DNA of 64,000 bases from Lactococcus garvieae (lineage in GTDB: Bacteria > Bacillota > Bacilli > Lactobacillales > Streptococcaceae). Under the pieces are notes generated by a model that was not told the origin of the DNA, did not search any database, and saw only the letters and a program-made list of their open reading frames with translations. The DNA lies in contig NZ_CP065691.1 of NCBI RefSeq assembly GCF_016027715.1, positions 620,001 through 684,000 on the forward strand. Reading direction: 5' to 3'. Below, piece after piece: positions 41,101 through 49,126 of the stretch; position 1 is the stretch's first letter; each line of letters opens with the position of its first letter. Both the position numbers and the translations under genes were made by a program.

Positions 41101-42186
41101 TTGAACACAACTTACAACTTAAAAGAACTCGGTTTTAAAGAAAAATTTAAAACACAAGCTGAAGAATATCCTACTTTGTATCCTGGACGAATTACTGAGC
41201 AAACAAGAGAATTATACAAGGTGGCGACAGATTATGGTGAAATAACTGCGGAAGTATCAGGAAAATTTCGCTATGAAGCTTTAGATTTGGCAGGATTTCC
41301 TACCGTGGGCGACTTTGTCATGCTCGACAGAGTGACAAATGATATAGGAATAGCACAAATTCAGTATTGTTTAAATCGTCAATCTAAGCTTATCCGAAAA
41401 GCCGCAGGTACGGCTCATGAGCGACAAATTATCGCTTCCAACATTGATAAAGTGCTTATTTGTATGTCACTCAATGAAGATTTTAACTTACGTAGAGCAG
41501 AGCGTTATCTCTCATTAGTCTGGGAATCTGGAGCGATTCCGGTTTTTGTATTAACCAAGACAGATATTGCCCAAGATTTAGATAAAAAACTCAAAGACTT
41601 ACAAGAAATAAGTTTTGGAGTTGATATTTTCTTGACAAGTTCGCTTAATGAAGCAGACTATCGTTTCCTTTTAGATTATATTAAAGAAGGAGAAACGATT
41701 GTTCTTATTGGGTCATCTGGTGTAGGCAAGTCAACATTGGTCAATTGTTTGCTGGGAGAAAACGTACTCCAAACCAATGGCTTACGTAATGATGGTAAAG
41801 GTAAGCATACGACGACTCAGCGCAAACTATTTAAAATTCCTTCTGGAGGAATGATTATTGATACACCAGGTATCAGAGAAGTGGGCCTTGATACAGCAAA
41901 CTTTACGGAAACTTTTTCTGATATTGAGCGCTTAGCAACTTTTTGTAAATTTTCAGATTGTGCTCATGAAAAAGAACCTGGTTGTGCAGTTCGTGAAGCA
42001 ATAGAAGAAGGAAGGCTTTCCGAAAATCGCTTTTTAAATTATCAAAAATTAATGAAAGAAGTCGGTTATGAAGGTATGAATAGCAAAGAGATTGAGCGCA
42101 GTAAACTGGATGCCATGTTTAAGGAAATTGGCGGGATGAAACATGCTCGTAAAGCTTTAAAACAAAAAAACAAGCATATATACTAA
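41101..42186 (+). CDS. rsgA: RsgA-type ribosome-associated GTPase (paralogue)
   Basis: 361 aa with a TTG start at 41101 behind GGAGG. OB-fold region, then a circularly permuted GTPase (TKTD as G4, GSSGVGKS Walker A at about 203-210, DTPGIRE as G3) and the zinc site CKFSDCAHEKEPGC. RsgA matures the 30S subunit. At ~360 aa with an N-terminal extension it is longer than the usual ~290-aa housekeeping RsgA, so it is probably a second copy. Its leader peptide and competing hairpins suggest control by ribosome state. Terminator at 42199-42225. Confidence 0.88.
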   Translation: MNTTYNLKELGFKEKFKTQAEEYPTLYPGRITEQTRELYKVATDYGEITAEVSGKFRYEALDLAGFPTVGDFVMLDRVTNDIGIAQIQYCLNRQSKLIRKAAGTAHERQIIASNIDKVLICMSLNEDFNLRRAERYLSLVWESGAIPVFVLTKTDIAQDLDKKLKDLQEISFGVDIFLTSSLNEADYRFLLDYIKEGETIVLIGSSGVGKSTLVNCLLGENVLQTNGLRNDGKGKHTTTQRKLFKIPSGGMIIDTPGIREVGLDTANFTETFSDIERLATFCKFSDCAHEKEPGCAVREAIEEGRLSENRFLNYQKLMKEVGYEGMNSKEIERSKLDAMFKEIGGMKHARKALKQKNKHIY

Positions 42187-42198
42187 GTTTAATAGATG

Positions 42199-42225
42199 CA
42201 GGTCGTAAAGACTTGTGTCTTTTTT
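42199..42225 (+). terminator. Intrinsic terminator
   Basis: CAGGTC pairs with GACTTG (one G-U), then TGTCTTTTTT. Confidence 0.55.
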
Positions 42226-42246
42226 AAAACGATAAACTTAATAATT

Positions 42247-42266
42247 ATAGTTGCAAATGCAACTAT
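42247..42266 (+). promoter_or_regulatory. Perfect 20-bp palindromic operator of the first MarR operon
   Basis: ATAGTTGCA-AA-TGCAACTAT, with nine-base perfect arms. It overlaps the -35 TTGCAA and is a typical MarR-family site. Confidence 0.75.
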
Positions 42267-42279
42267 TTTTGTTTATACT
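42251..42279 (+). promoter_or_regulatory. Promoter of the MarR-GNAT-B3/4 operon
   Basis: TTGCAA (42251-42256), 17 bases, TATACT (42274-42279). Confidence 0.7.
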
Positions 42280-42296
42280 TGATTATGTAGACATTA

Positions 42297-42776
42297 ATGA
42301 TGAATAGAAAGGAGACAATAATCCAAAATAATATTTTAAGAGATATAGGAACCATTGCTCGCGCATTGGATTCTATCAGTAATATTGAGTTTAAAGATAT
42401 TGAACTGGCTAAAGGACAATATCTTTATTTAAGTCGTATTTTTGAAAATCCAGGCATCAATCAAAAACAAATATCGGAACTATTGTGTGTTGACAAAAGT
42501 ACAGCAAGCCGAGCAATCAATCAACTCGTTGAAAAAAAATTAATTCAAAAAGTTGAGGATGTAAATAATAAAAAAAATAAATTACTTTACGTCACCCCTT
42601 ATGGTGAAGAGGTCTATCCCGTAATTTTTAGAGAACTCCAATATTCTACTCAAATAGCCTTACAAGGACTAGATGAATTAGAAATTGCTCAGATAAATAT
42701 TTTGCTTTCTAAAGTAAGTCAGAATATCAAAGAGAATTGGATTGAAGTGAAGAAAGGAGAGAAACGTATATATTAA
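42297..42776 (+). CDS. MarR-family regulator (first of two paralogues)
   Basis: 159 aa as drawn. Winged-helix core INQKQISELLCVDKSTASRAINQLVEKKLIQKV followed by the wing (NNKKNKLLYVTPYG). It is strikingly like the MarR protein at 44175-44633: both have an ISNIEFK segment, a Q/S-YLYL-x-RI-x-ENPGI stretch and a V-K-x-G ending. The start is uncertain: ATG 42297 has only ~11 bases of predicted leader, and the one SD (AAAGGAG, 42308-42314) lies downstream of it, followed only by non-standard codons. It probably binds the palindrome at 42247-42266. Confidence 0.85.
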   Translation: MMNRKETIIQNNILRDIGTIARALDSISNIEFKDIELAKGQYLYLSRIFENPGINQKQISELLCVDKSTASRAINQLVEKKLIQKVEDVNNKKNKLLYVTPYGEEVYPVIFRELQYSTQIALQGLDELEIAQINILLSKVSQNIKENWIEVKKGEKRIY

Positions 42777-42784
42777 GGAAAGAA

Positions 42785-43315
42785 ATAAATAATAATAAAC
42801 TCAAGATCATCCCAATCACTCGCAAAGAAGTGACGGCTTTACAAGGACTTAGTATCGAAACTTTTACAGAGACTTTTGGCGAACAAAATCCTAAAGCTGA
42901 TCTAAACTTATATTTGAAAACAGCATTCAGCATACACAAGTTAAGACAGGAATTAGATAACCCTAATAACAAATTTTATTTTGTTTTTTATGAAGAATTT
43001 CTTGTGGGCTATATAAAGTTGAAGGAAACAAAAATACATAGGAATTTAGTGCATTATAATACGCTTGAAGTAGAACGCATCTATGTAAAAAAAGAATTCC
43101 AAGGGTGTGGTATAGGCAAATATTTATTAGAATATGCCTGTAATAAAGGGCGACAACTTCACAAAGATTATGTTTATCTCAGTGTCTGGGAAAAAAACGA
43201 AAAGGCATTGGGATTTTACAAGAGACAAGAATTTATTGAATCAGGTAAACGTGTTTTTAATTTAGGAACTTTACCGCAAAATGATTTAATAATGATGAAA
43301 AAAATAGGAAAATAA
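42785..43315 (+). CDS. GNAT acetyltransferase (PaiA-like), start codon non-canonical
   Basis: About 176 aa if it begins at ATA 42785; the first canonical start is GTG 42830. The codons before that GTG read LKIIPITRKEVTALQ, the expected first strand of a GNAT domain, so translation should start upstream. Yet there is no ATG, GTG or TTG between the in-frame TGA at 42743-42745 and 42830. AAGGAAAG precedes the ATA. GNAT motifs: VERIYVKKEFQGCGIGKYLLEYA, and EKNEKALGFYKRQEF. Resembles PaiA-type spermidine/spermine acetyltransferases. Middle gene of the operon. Confidence 0.75.
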   Translation: MNNNKLKIIPITRKEVTALQGLSIETFTETFGEQNPKADLNLYLKTAFSIHKLRQELDNPNNKFYFVFYEEFLVGYIKLKETKIHRNLVHYNTLEVERIYVKKEFQGCGIGKYLLEYACNKGRQLHKDYVYLSVWEKNEKALGFYKRQEFIESGKRVFNLGTLPQNDLIMMKKIGK

Positions 43316-43318
43316 ATT

Positions 43319-44005
43319 ATGGAAACCGTAACTGTAGATAAAAATTTGGGGGAACTTTTCCCAGATACTAAAATATATACTTTGACATTAAATAATATTG
43401 ATAATCATTCAAACAATAAAGCTATCTATCAGGAAATGCTTGATTCTGCAATAAAATCTTCAGAAAAATTTTTGACAGAGGAAGACTTCAAAGATAATTT
43501 TATAATATCGGAATGGCGAGAGATATTTACTCAGTTTAAAAAGAAAAAAGGAGCCCGTTCTTCGATTGAAGCCCTTTTAAAAAGAGTTGCACAAGGGAAA
43601 AAGCTGGAGCCTATTAATCCATTAGTTGACATTTATAATAGCATCTCATTAGAATATGGAGTGCCTTGTGGAGGGGAAGATTTAGACAAAATTGTTGGTG
43701 ATCTCCACTTAGGTTTTGCTCAGGGTGGAGAAGAATTCTATCCTTTAGGTGCAAACGATAATGAACCTGCTCTTCCTCAAGAACTTATATATTATGATAA
43801 AGACGGGGCCATTTGTCGCTCATTAAATTGGCGTGAAGCGCAGCGAACAATGCTCACCGAAGATACTAAGAACGCCATCTTAGTCATAGAAGCGATCACT
43901 CCTGAACAACAAGAGCGTTCACTTTTAGCAATTAAAGCTTTACAAAAAAAGGTAAAGGATATTATGAATATTGAAGGTACGATGAGTACAGTAAGTCCGG
44001 CATAA
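43319..44005 (+). CDS. B3/4 (tRNA-editing-type) domain protein
   Basis: 228 aa. The central part (ARSSIEALLKRVAQGKKL, NPLVDIYNSISLEYGVPCGGEDLDKI, LHLGFAQGGEEFYPLG, LNWREAQRTMLTEDTKNAILVIEAI) matches the stand-alone B3/B4 domain related to the editing module of PheRS beta. Stand-alone copies are thought to hydrolyse mischarged tRNA, but the substrate is unproven. ATG at 43319 follows AGGAAAA and starts three bases after the GNAT stop. Terminator at 44055-44098. Confidence 0.82.
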   Translation: METVTVDKNLGELFPDTKIYTLTLNNIDNHSNNKAIYQEMLDSAIKSSEKFLTEEDFKDNFIISEWREIFTQFKKKKGARSSIEALLKRVAQGKKLEPINPLVDIYNSISLEYGVPCGGEDLDKIVGDLHLGFAQGGEEFYPLGANDNEPALPQELIYYDKDGAICRSLNWREAQRTMLTEDTKNAILVIEAITPEQQERSLLAIKALQKKVKDIMNIEGTMSTVSPA

Positions 44006-44054
44006 GTGTTCTTATGTCGAGTAGCTATGCGATGCCTCTGGTAATAAAATTTAT

Positions 44055-44098
44055 TAAAAAGACATGACTCCCATTGAATAGTGGAGTCATGTCTTTTG
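44055..44098. terminator. Strong terminator between convergent operons
   Basis: AAAAGACATGACTCC pairs with GGAGTCATGTCTTTT (15 bp). Confidence 0.85.
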
Positions 44099-44174
44099 AT
44101 TTGTGTCCTGAATCCTTTTTAGTGGAACTTCTTATCAGAGATTCTTTGCAGCAAGTTGCATTTGATTTTGATTA

Positions 44175-44633
44175 CTATATACCATATTTTCTGGATTTTC
44201 CATTTTTTACATAAAGCAAATCTTTTGCTACATTTTTTTCCACGATACGCAAGAGACGAAGAAGTTCTGCTTGTTCTGCGTAACTTAAGCCTGAAAGAGC
44301 TTGAATTTCTGAATAATTTTCTTCCTTGATAAGCTGCTGATATAAGCTTTTTCCTTCTTCAGTCGTAAAAAGTCTTCTAACTTTTTTATTAGATGGATCA
44401 AGGGCTTTATGTACTAAACCAACATCAATAAGTCTTTTAACAGTTTTGGCCGTTGTGGTACGGTCAGTGCGCGTGATTTCTGCTAACTCATCATTGATAA
44501 TGCCAGGATTTTCTGCAATGCGATTAAGATAAAGATAACTGCCATTATGTAAGCCAAGTGGTTTAAACTCTATGTTACTTATAGTAGCAAGCCCTCTAAA
44601 TATATTTCCTATCTTTCTTAAAACTTTAGTCAA
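44175..44633 (-). CDS. MarR-family regulator (second paralogue)
   Basis: 152 aa if it starts at the TTG at 44633, which lies about five bases after a very strong GAGGAGGAGG SD; an ATG at 44654 lies upstream of that SD and is less likely. Winged helix IINDELAEITRTDRTTTAKTVKRLIDVGLVHK and wing NKKVRRLFTTEEG. Clear paralogue of the MarR at 42297. It overlaps the end of the YbaK gene by eight bases, so here the regulator follows its partner gene. Confidence 0.87.
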   Translation of the reverse strand: MTKVLRKIGNIFRGLATISNIEFKPLGLHNGSYLYLNRIAENPGIINDELAEITRTDRTTTAKTVKRLIDVGLVHKALDPSNKKVRRLFTTEEGKSLYQQLIKEENYSEIQALSGLSYAEQAELLRLLRIVEKNVAKDLLYVKNGKSRKYGI

Positions 44634-45111
44634 CTGCCTCCTCCTCTGAGTCAAAGATATAATATTCTATTTTGAGTAGATGCAATATATCAAAGAGTTG
44701 GCTGCTTTTTATTACCATCGTCTGATCGGGGCGTCCTGGTGCAAAGACAAGTTTTTCTTGGAGAAGAAGTTCTTTGTCAATAATCACAGGTACCACCTCT
44801 TCATAGCCAAAAGGAGAAACTGCGCCAGCTTTTTGTCCTGTGAGACTTTCCATTTCTTCAGCAACGACTACGGATAACTTTTTTCCTACAAGTTTTTTTA
44901 GGGCTTTGAAGTCTGTTCGTTTTGTTGTAAAAGTGAAATAAATAAGATGCTTTCCTTGCTTGTCTTTCAAAAAAAGGCTCTTTGTTTCAGTACCTTGAAA
45001 GCCGTATTCCTCTTTCATTAAAACGGCATCTTCATTTGTATATATAGCATGATGATGATAAAGTTCAAAATAGATATTATTTTCTTCTAAAATCTTTTTT
45101 AAGTCAAGCAT
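44626..45111 (-). CDS. YbaK/EbsC/ProX-type aminoacyl-tRNA deacylase
   Basis: 161 aa. LKKILEENNIYFELYHHHAIYTNEDA at the start, KSLFLKD, KKLVGKKLSVVVAEEMESLTGQKAGAVSPFGY with the catalytic Lys and the GxVSPFG motif, typical of ProXp/PrdX editing domains that clear mischarged tRNA-Pro. No synthetase domain. It is the first gene of a two-gene operon with a MarR regulator. SD is AAGGAGA. Confidence 0.85.
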   Translation of the reverse strand: MLDLKKILEENNIYFELYHHHAIYTNEDAVLMKEEYGFQGTETKSLFLKDKQGKHLIYFTFTTKRTDFKALKKLVGKKLSVVVAEEMESLTGQKAGAVSPFGYEEVVPVIIDKELLLQEKLVFAPGRPDQTMVIKSSQLFDILHLLKIEYYIFDSEEEAVD

Positions 45112-45359
45112 GTCTCTCTCCTTTTATTGAATTTTCTTTATTTTAACGCCATTTTATTGAAAAGTCAACATTACTAAAAGAGTGAAGTCTTAAATATAGA
45201 ATAGTTTGAAATCTTTTTCACACAGTTATAGAGCTAAAATGTACAAGTAAGGGAGATAGAAGTAATAGATTAAATATTCAGTCATTTTATTAGCCTTTAT
45301 TCTGTGAATTCTATACAATATAAATATAAAGCGCTATCATCAAAAGATTGGAGAATGAT
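45112..45359. promoter_or_regulatory. Divergent upstream region of the YbaK and pilus operons
   Basis: On the minus strand a TTGACT box at about 45167-45162 followed after ~18 bases by TAAAAT can serve ybaK. On the plus strand TACAAT (45314-45319) is a candidate -10 for the pilus operon, followed by a cre-like ATAAAGCGCTATCA at 45326-45339 (12 of 14 positions). No palindrome like the one before the other MarR operon was seen. Confidence 0.4.
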
Positions 45360-47081
45360 ATGAAAGTGAACCCAATGAACAAAAAGTTTACCTTAGCTTC
45401 AGTAGTGTTACTTGCTGCGGTATCAAACATAATTATCCCTAGCTCATCTGTATGGGCTGTTACTACCACCATAAAAAACCAAGTCTCAAATGGAGAAGTT
45501 GTGATTTATGCGCAACAAGCTGGTCCCTCAAGTTCAACTGCTACAGGAAATGCGATTGGTAACAATGACGGTACACAGCAAAGTGCGGGAGAGTCCTCAA
45601 CATCAACAGCCACAAATAATTTAACCATGTCTAACGTTGAATTCTCTGCAACAAAGATTACCCCAACAGGTGCTGCATCAGCAATGGTCAATAGCACAGG
45701 TGATGTCGTTCCATCAGCTTTTACATCTGATGCTGCTTCCAGAAAAATACAAAAAACTAATGTCAATGGTATGACTGATTTCACAGGCTTAACAGATGGT
45801 TATTGGCTTTTTCATCAGATTACTTTAGTTGGTGGTGTCCAAACCGTCAAAGACTTTATCGTCACGGTTAATACTTCTGATACTGCCAATAAAGGTCCTC
45901 TGAATGTCTATCCTAAGCAAGATATGTCAAAAGTTAAAAATCTTTTTGATATCGTTGCTACAAATGCCGATGATAACTATAACGGTAAAACGCCTAATGA
46001 ACTTGTTTCTCCAAACGCAGATAATACGACTCTGATTGACACAAATGCAGCTGATGGCTCGAACACAACAACAGCAAGTGCTGGAAGCAGAGTAGGCTGG
46101 AACGTCAATACAACGTTTGATAAGTCTCAATGGACAAACACCTCAGACGTTGTTACTGCGCCTGACATTCCAGATAATGTGAAAGCTAAATTCACAATTG
46201 AGGATACTATTCCTACAGGATTTACTATTGGAACTCCATCCCTTAGAGCAGGGACAACTGCCTTAGTGCCCGAAACTGACTATACAATGACAGTAACAAA
46301 CCAAGTTGTGTCAGTTTCTTTAACAACAGCTGGAATTAAAAAAGTTGCGGCTTTACTGGATTCGAGTACTCCTACAATTAATATGAACCTCTATATTCCT
46401 ACAACAGTTTCAGGCACAGTTACTGCAGGTACCTATCGTGACAGTGCCAAAACAGTTATCACAAATGCCTATGGTGTAGATCTGAGCTCTACACCGAAGA
46501 ATTCTTCTGTTAATATTGGTGGTGTTCAAATCACAAAGACGAATGGGACTGCAGCAATTACTGCTTCCCCATCGACTTTTGTATTGGTTAGAGCAAAAAA
46601 TGAAGCGGCCGCTGATGCACTAGTGAAAAAATATGCTTCAGCATTCAATGGCTCAACATCAGAACTTTCGACTTTACCTGTAGCATATTCGGCAACAGAG
46701 AACGCATCATTTGTAGCCAAAGCAGATGGCTCAATAGCAGTAGAAGGTACAGGTACTTCAGGAGTTGCTACCTTCTCTGGTTTAAACCTTGTTGATACCA
46801 ATACTGATACAGAAAATACAACGAACTATTATGCAGTCGAAGTAATTGCCCCAGATGGTTATCAATTGCCAACAGCTACAACTGCGGCCAATGTAACCAA
46901 AGTGAATGCTTCAACTACACCTTCAGCTCATAATAATGACATTGTAAATAACAGACCCTTCCCTCTACCCTTTACTGGTGGTGCTGGGATTGTAGCTATT
47001 GTCCTTGTAGCGGGTGTAACTGGCTTTGCTGCACTGGTTATACGTAAAAAGAAAGAGGAAGCAGAAGAAGACGCAAAATAA
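45360..47081 (+). CDS. Major pilin, sortase-polymerised (LPxTG)
   Basis: 573 aa from the ATG at 45360 behind GGAG; the TTG at 45348 overlaps the SD. N-terminal signal peptide ending near SSVWA. Pilin motif LNVYPKQD, whose Lys links subunits, lies near residue 185. D2-type isopeptide domains follow, with the E-box-like YYAVEVIAPDGYQLP near the end. The wall signal is LPFTGG, a hydrophobic helix and RKKKEE. Layout and length fit the SpaA/EbpC class backbone. First gene of a four-gene pilus cluster, immediately followed by its sortase. Confidence 0.88.
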   Translation: MKVNPMNKKFTLASVVLLAAVSNIIIPSSSVWAVTTTIKNQVSNGEVVIYAQQAGPSSSTATGNAIGNNDGTQQSAGESSTSTATNNLTMSNVEFSATKITPTGAASAMVNSTGDVVPSAFTSDAASRKIQKTNVNGMTDFTGLTDGYWLFHQITLVGGVQTVKDFIVTVNTSDTANKGPLNVYPKQDMSKVKNLFDIVATNADDNYNGKTPNELVSPNADNTTLIDTNAADGSNTTTASAGSRVGWNVNTTFDKSQWTNTSDVVTAPDIPDNVKAKFTIEDTIPTGFTIGTPSLRAGTTALVPETDYTMTVTNQVVSVSLTTAGIKKVAALLDSSTPTINMNLYIPTTVSGTVTAGTYRDSAKTVITNAYGVDLSSTPKNSSVNIGGVQITKTNGTAAITASPSTFVLVRAKNEAAADALVKKYASAFNGSTSELSTLPVAYSATENASFVAKADGSIAVEGTGTSGVATFSGLNLVDTNTDTENTTNYYAVEVIAPDGYQLPTATTAANVTKVNASTTPSAHNNDIVNNRPFPLPFTGGAGIVAIVLVAGVTGFAALVIRKKKEEAEEDAK

Positions 47082-47102
47082 TAGGGAACTAAGGGGGACG
47101 GA

Positions 47103-48386
47103 ATGACGTACAAATCCAGCAAACCGACCAAAATAACGAAAAGAAATTTTTCGGTAAGGAATATTATTTCGACGGTTCTTTTGGTGTTTGCTTTAGGAAT
47201 CCTGTTTTATCCAATAATCGTTAATTATATGGTTAGTCAGCAAAATAAAACTACGATTCAAAATTATAATCAATCAGTGGATAAAATGAATCCCCAAAAA
47301 GTCCAACAGTTGTTACAATCGGCTCATCTTTACAATCAATATATCTATACAAAAAGTCAATATAAGACTTGGGACAAACCTATCCCCGATTACGATGAGC
47401 AACTTATTACTGATAAAACTAAAGTTATTGCCTATTTAACGATCCCGCAGATTAAAGTTGAAAATGTTCCTGTATATAGTGGTGACAGTGCGGAAACTTT
47501 AGCAGCTGGTATAGGTCATATTCCACAAACAAGCTTACCCGTGGGAGGCCATAATACCCACTCAGTCCTCTCTGCTCATTCAGGTCATGTTAATAATACA
47601 TTGTTTTCTGATTTAGAAGATTTGAAACTGAAAGATGTTTTCTACATTCATGTTTTAGATAAAACATTGAAGTATAAAATCATTGACCGTAAAATTGTTA
47701 ATCCTGATGAGACGGATGCAATAAATATTGTCAATGGAAAAGATTTAGTGACTCTCGTGACATGTTGGCCAACAGGTATAAATAATAAACGTCTTCTTGT
47801 GACAGGCACACGACTACCAAACGATAGTAGACAACCTCAGGAACATATTCAACGTAACAAGTACGGCTATAACTTTTGGGTAATGTTACTTGCGAGCGCA
47901 CTCGCTCTTGTGGCCCTTTACTTGATTATCCGAAATATATTTGGAAAGCATACTCATAATATGCGAATCGATAGAATTCAATTTGATGCTATCTACCAAG
48001 GAAATCAAACCATTGTCATCGCGTCTGCACGTCCAGCTCGTAATCCCTCTAGTAAATATAAGTTAAAGGATAAAATTGTTTTGACTGCCGCAGAAGTAAT
48101 TCATTCACGAGATGTTCAAGGAAATCTTCAAGAAACACGACAGTATTTTACCAAAAAAGATAAGTTTACTTGGGAAAAAATAGAAAAAAGAAAATATGCT
48201 GAACAACAAAAAGGTGAGATAACTCGCGTTATTAGCGCTCAAGAGTTTAATAACTTGAAAGAAAACTCCGATAGTCTTCTTCCAACTTCCTTTATTGAAG
48301 CAGCAGAAAAATTAGCAAAGCAACGTCTAGGCACAAGTTTGCTTCCCGAAAATTATGTTTTCCTTGAAATTAAAGTAAAAAGGTAA
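47103..48386 (+). CDS. srtC: Class C sortase with unusual C-terminal extension
   Basis: 427 aa. N-terminal membrane helix (~25-43), lid region with D-K-P-I-P-D-Y, catalytic His in SAHSGH, Cys in TLVTCWPTG and Arg in RLLVTGTR, then a second membrane helix (~260-277), all as in pilus sortases. Class C enzymes normally end soon after that helix (about 250-300 aa). Here roughly 150 extra residues follow on the cytoplasmic side, basic and of no recognised family. It polymerises the adjacent pilins through LPxTG threonine and pilin-motif lysine. SD is GGGGGA. Confidence 0.88.
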   Translation: MTYKSSKPTKITKRNFSVRNIISTVLLVFALGILFYPIIVNYMVSQQNKTTIQNYNQSVDKMNPQKVQQLLQSAHLYNQYIYTKSQYKTWDKPIPDYDEQLITDKTKVIAYLTIPQIKVENVPVYSGDSAETLAAGIGHIPQTSLPVGGHNTHSVLSAHSGHVNNTLFSDLEDLKLKDVFYIHVLDKTLKYKIIDRKIVNPDETDAINIVNGKDLVTLVTCWPTGINNKRLLVTGTRLPNDSRQPQEHIQRNKYGYNFWVMLLASALALVALYLIIRNIFGKHTHNMRIDRIQFDAIYQGNQTIVIASARPARNPSSKYKLKDKIVLTAAEVIHSRDVQGNLQETRQYFTKKDKFTWEKIEKRKYAEQQKGEITRVISAQEFNNLKENSDSLLPTSFIEAAEKLAKQRLGTSLLPENYVFLEIKVKR

Positions 48387-48405
48387 ACTTCTAGAAAGGA
48401 TTTTG

Positions 48406-49098
48406 ATGAAAAAAAGACTAAAATTAGCCCTGACATTCTTTTTTTCAATAACTATGTTAGGCTTTGGCATACACGCAGTCGGGGCTGATGAAGGACACAC
48501 TCAAAAGTTAATCGTTGTAAAATATGGACTCAGCCAAAATTCAAACGGATTTTCTCAAAAACAAACAGATAATAGTGGTTTAAAAATTAATAATATAATA
48601 GTTGATGATTTGGGGAATCAACTAAAAACTGTACCTAATATTACGTATACAGTACAGAAGATTATCCCCCCAGGAGTGAATCCCATCCTTATCTCTGATT
48701 ATTCAACATATACTGAAGTTGGTGCCCCCCTAAAGATTGTTACTGATCAAAAGGGAGTGGCGAGTGTCATCCTCGAGGATGGAAATTACATTTTGGAGGA
48801 ACAGCCAAATAAAAATCAAGGCTTGACTCAGCCAGCAGATCCTCTGCTACTTGCTTTTCCAACTGTAGATGAGCTGGATGAAGTCTATATTTATCCTAAG
48901 TCAAGTGTTATTAAAACAACAACTGTTCCTCCAAAAAAGGAGTTGACCTATCGCCCACCACAGCATGTCCAAAATCTCCCGTCTACAGGGGAAATTGTTT
49001 CTTGGATTTTGATGATTCTTGGTGCAGTGTTATTAATGATTTTAGCAGTTACTCTTAACCATAGGGAAAAAGTAGACGAGACAACGATTCGTAAGTAA
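48406..49098 (+). CDS. Minor (basal) pilin, LPxTG
   Basis: 230 aa from the ATG at 48406 (AAAGGA SD). Signal peptide ends near HAVGADE. One SpaA/CnaB-like domain with GNYILEEQPNKNQGL as an E-box-like segment, a pilin-like EVYIYPKSSV, a Pro-rich linker (VPPKKELTYRPPQ), then LPSTGE, a membrane helix and a basic tail. A Pro-rich tail before the wall signal is typical of basal pilins that anchor the fibre. Third in the cluster. Confidence 0.82.
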   Translation: MKKRLKLALTFFFSITMLGFGIHAVGADEGHTQKLIVVKYGLSQNSNGFSQKQTDNSGLKINNIIVDDLGNQLKTVPNITYTVQKIIPPGVNPILISDYSTYTEVGAPLKIVTDQKGVASVILEDGNYILEEQPNKNQGLTQPADPLLLAFPTVDELDEVYIYPKSSVIKTTTVPPKKELTYRPPQHVQNLPSTGEIVSWILMILGAVLLMILAVTLNHREKVDETTIRK

Positions 49099-49126
49099 TT
49101 TAAAGAAAGGATGAAGGTGAAGATTT

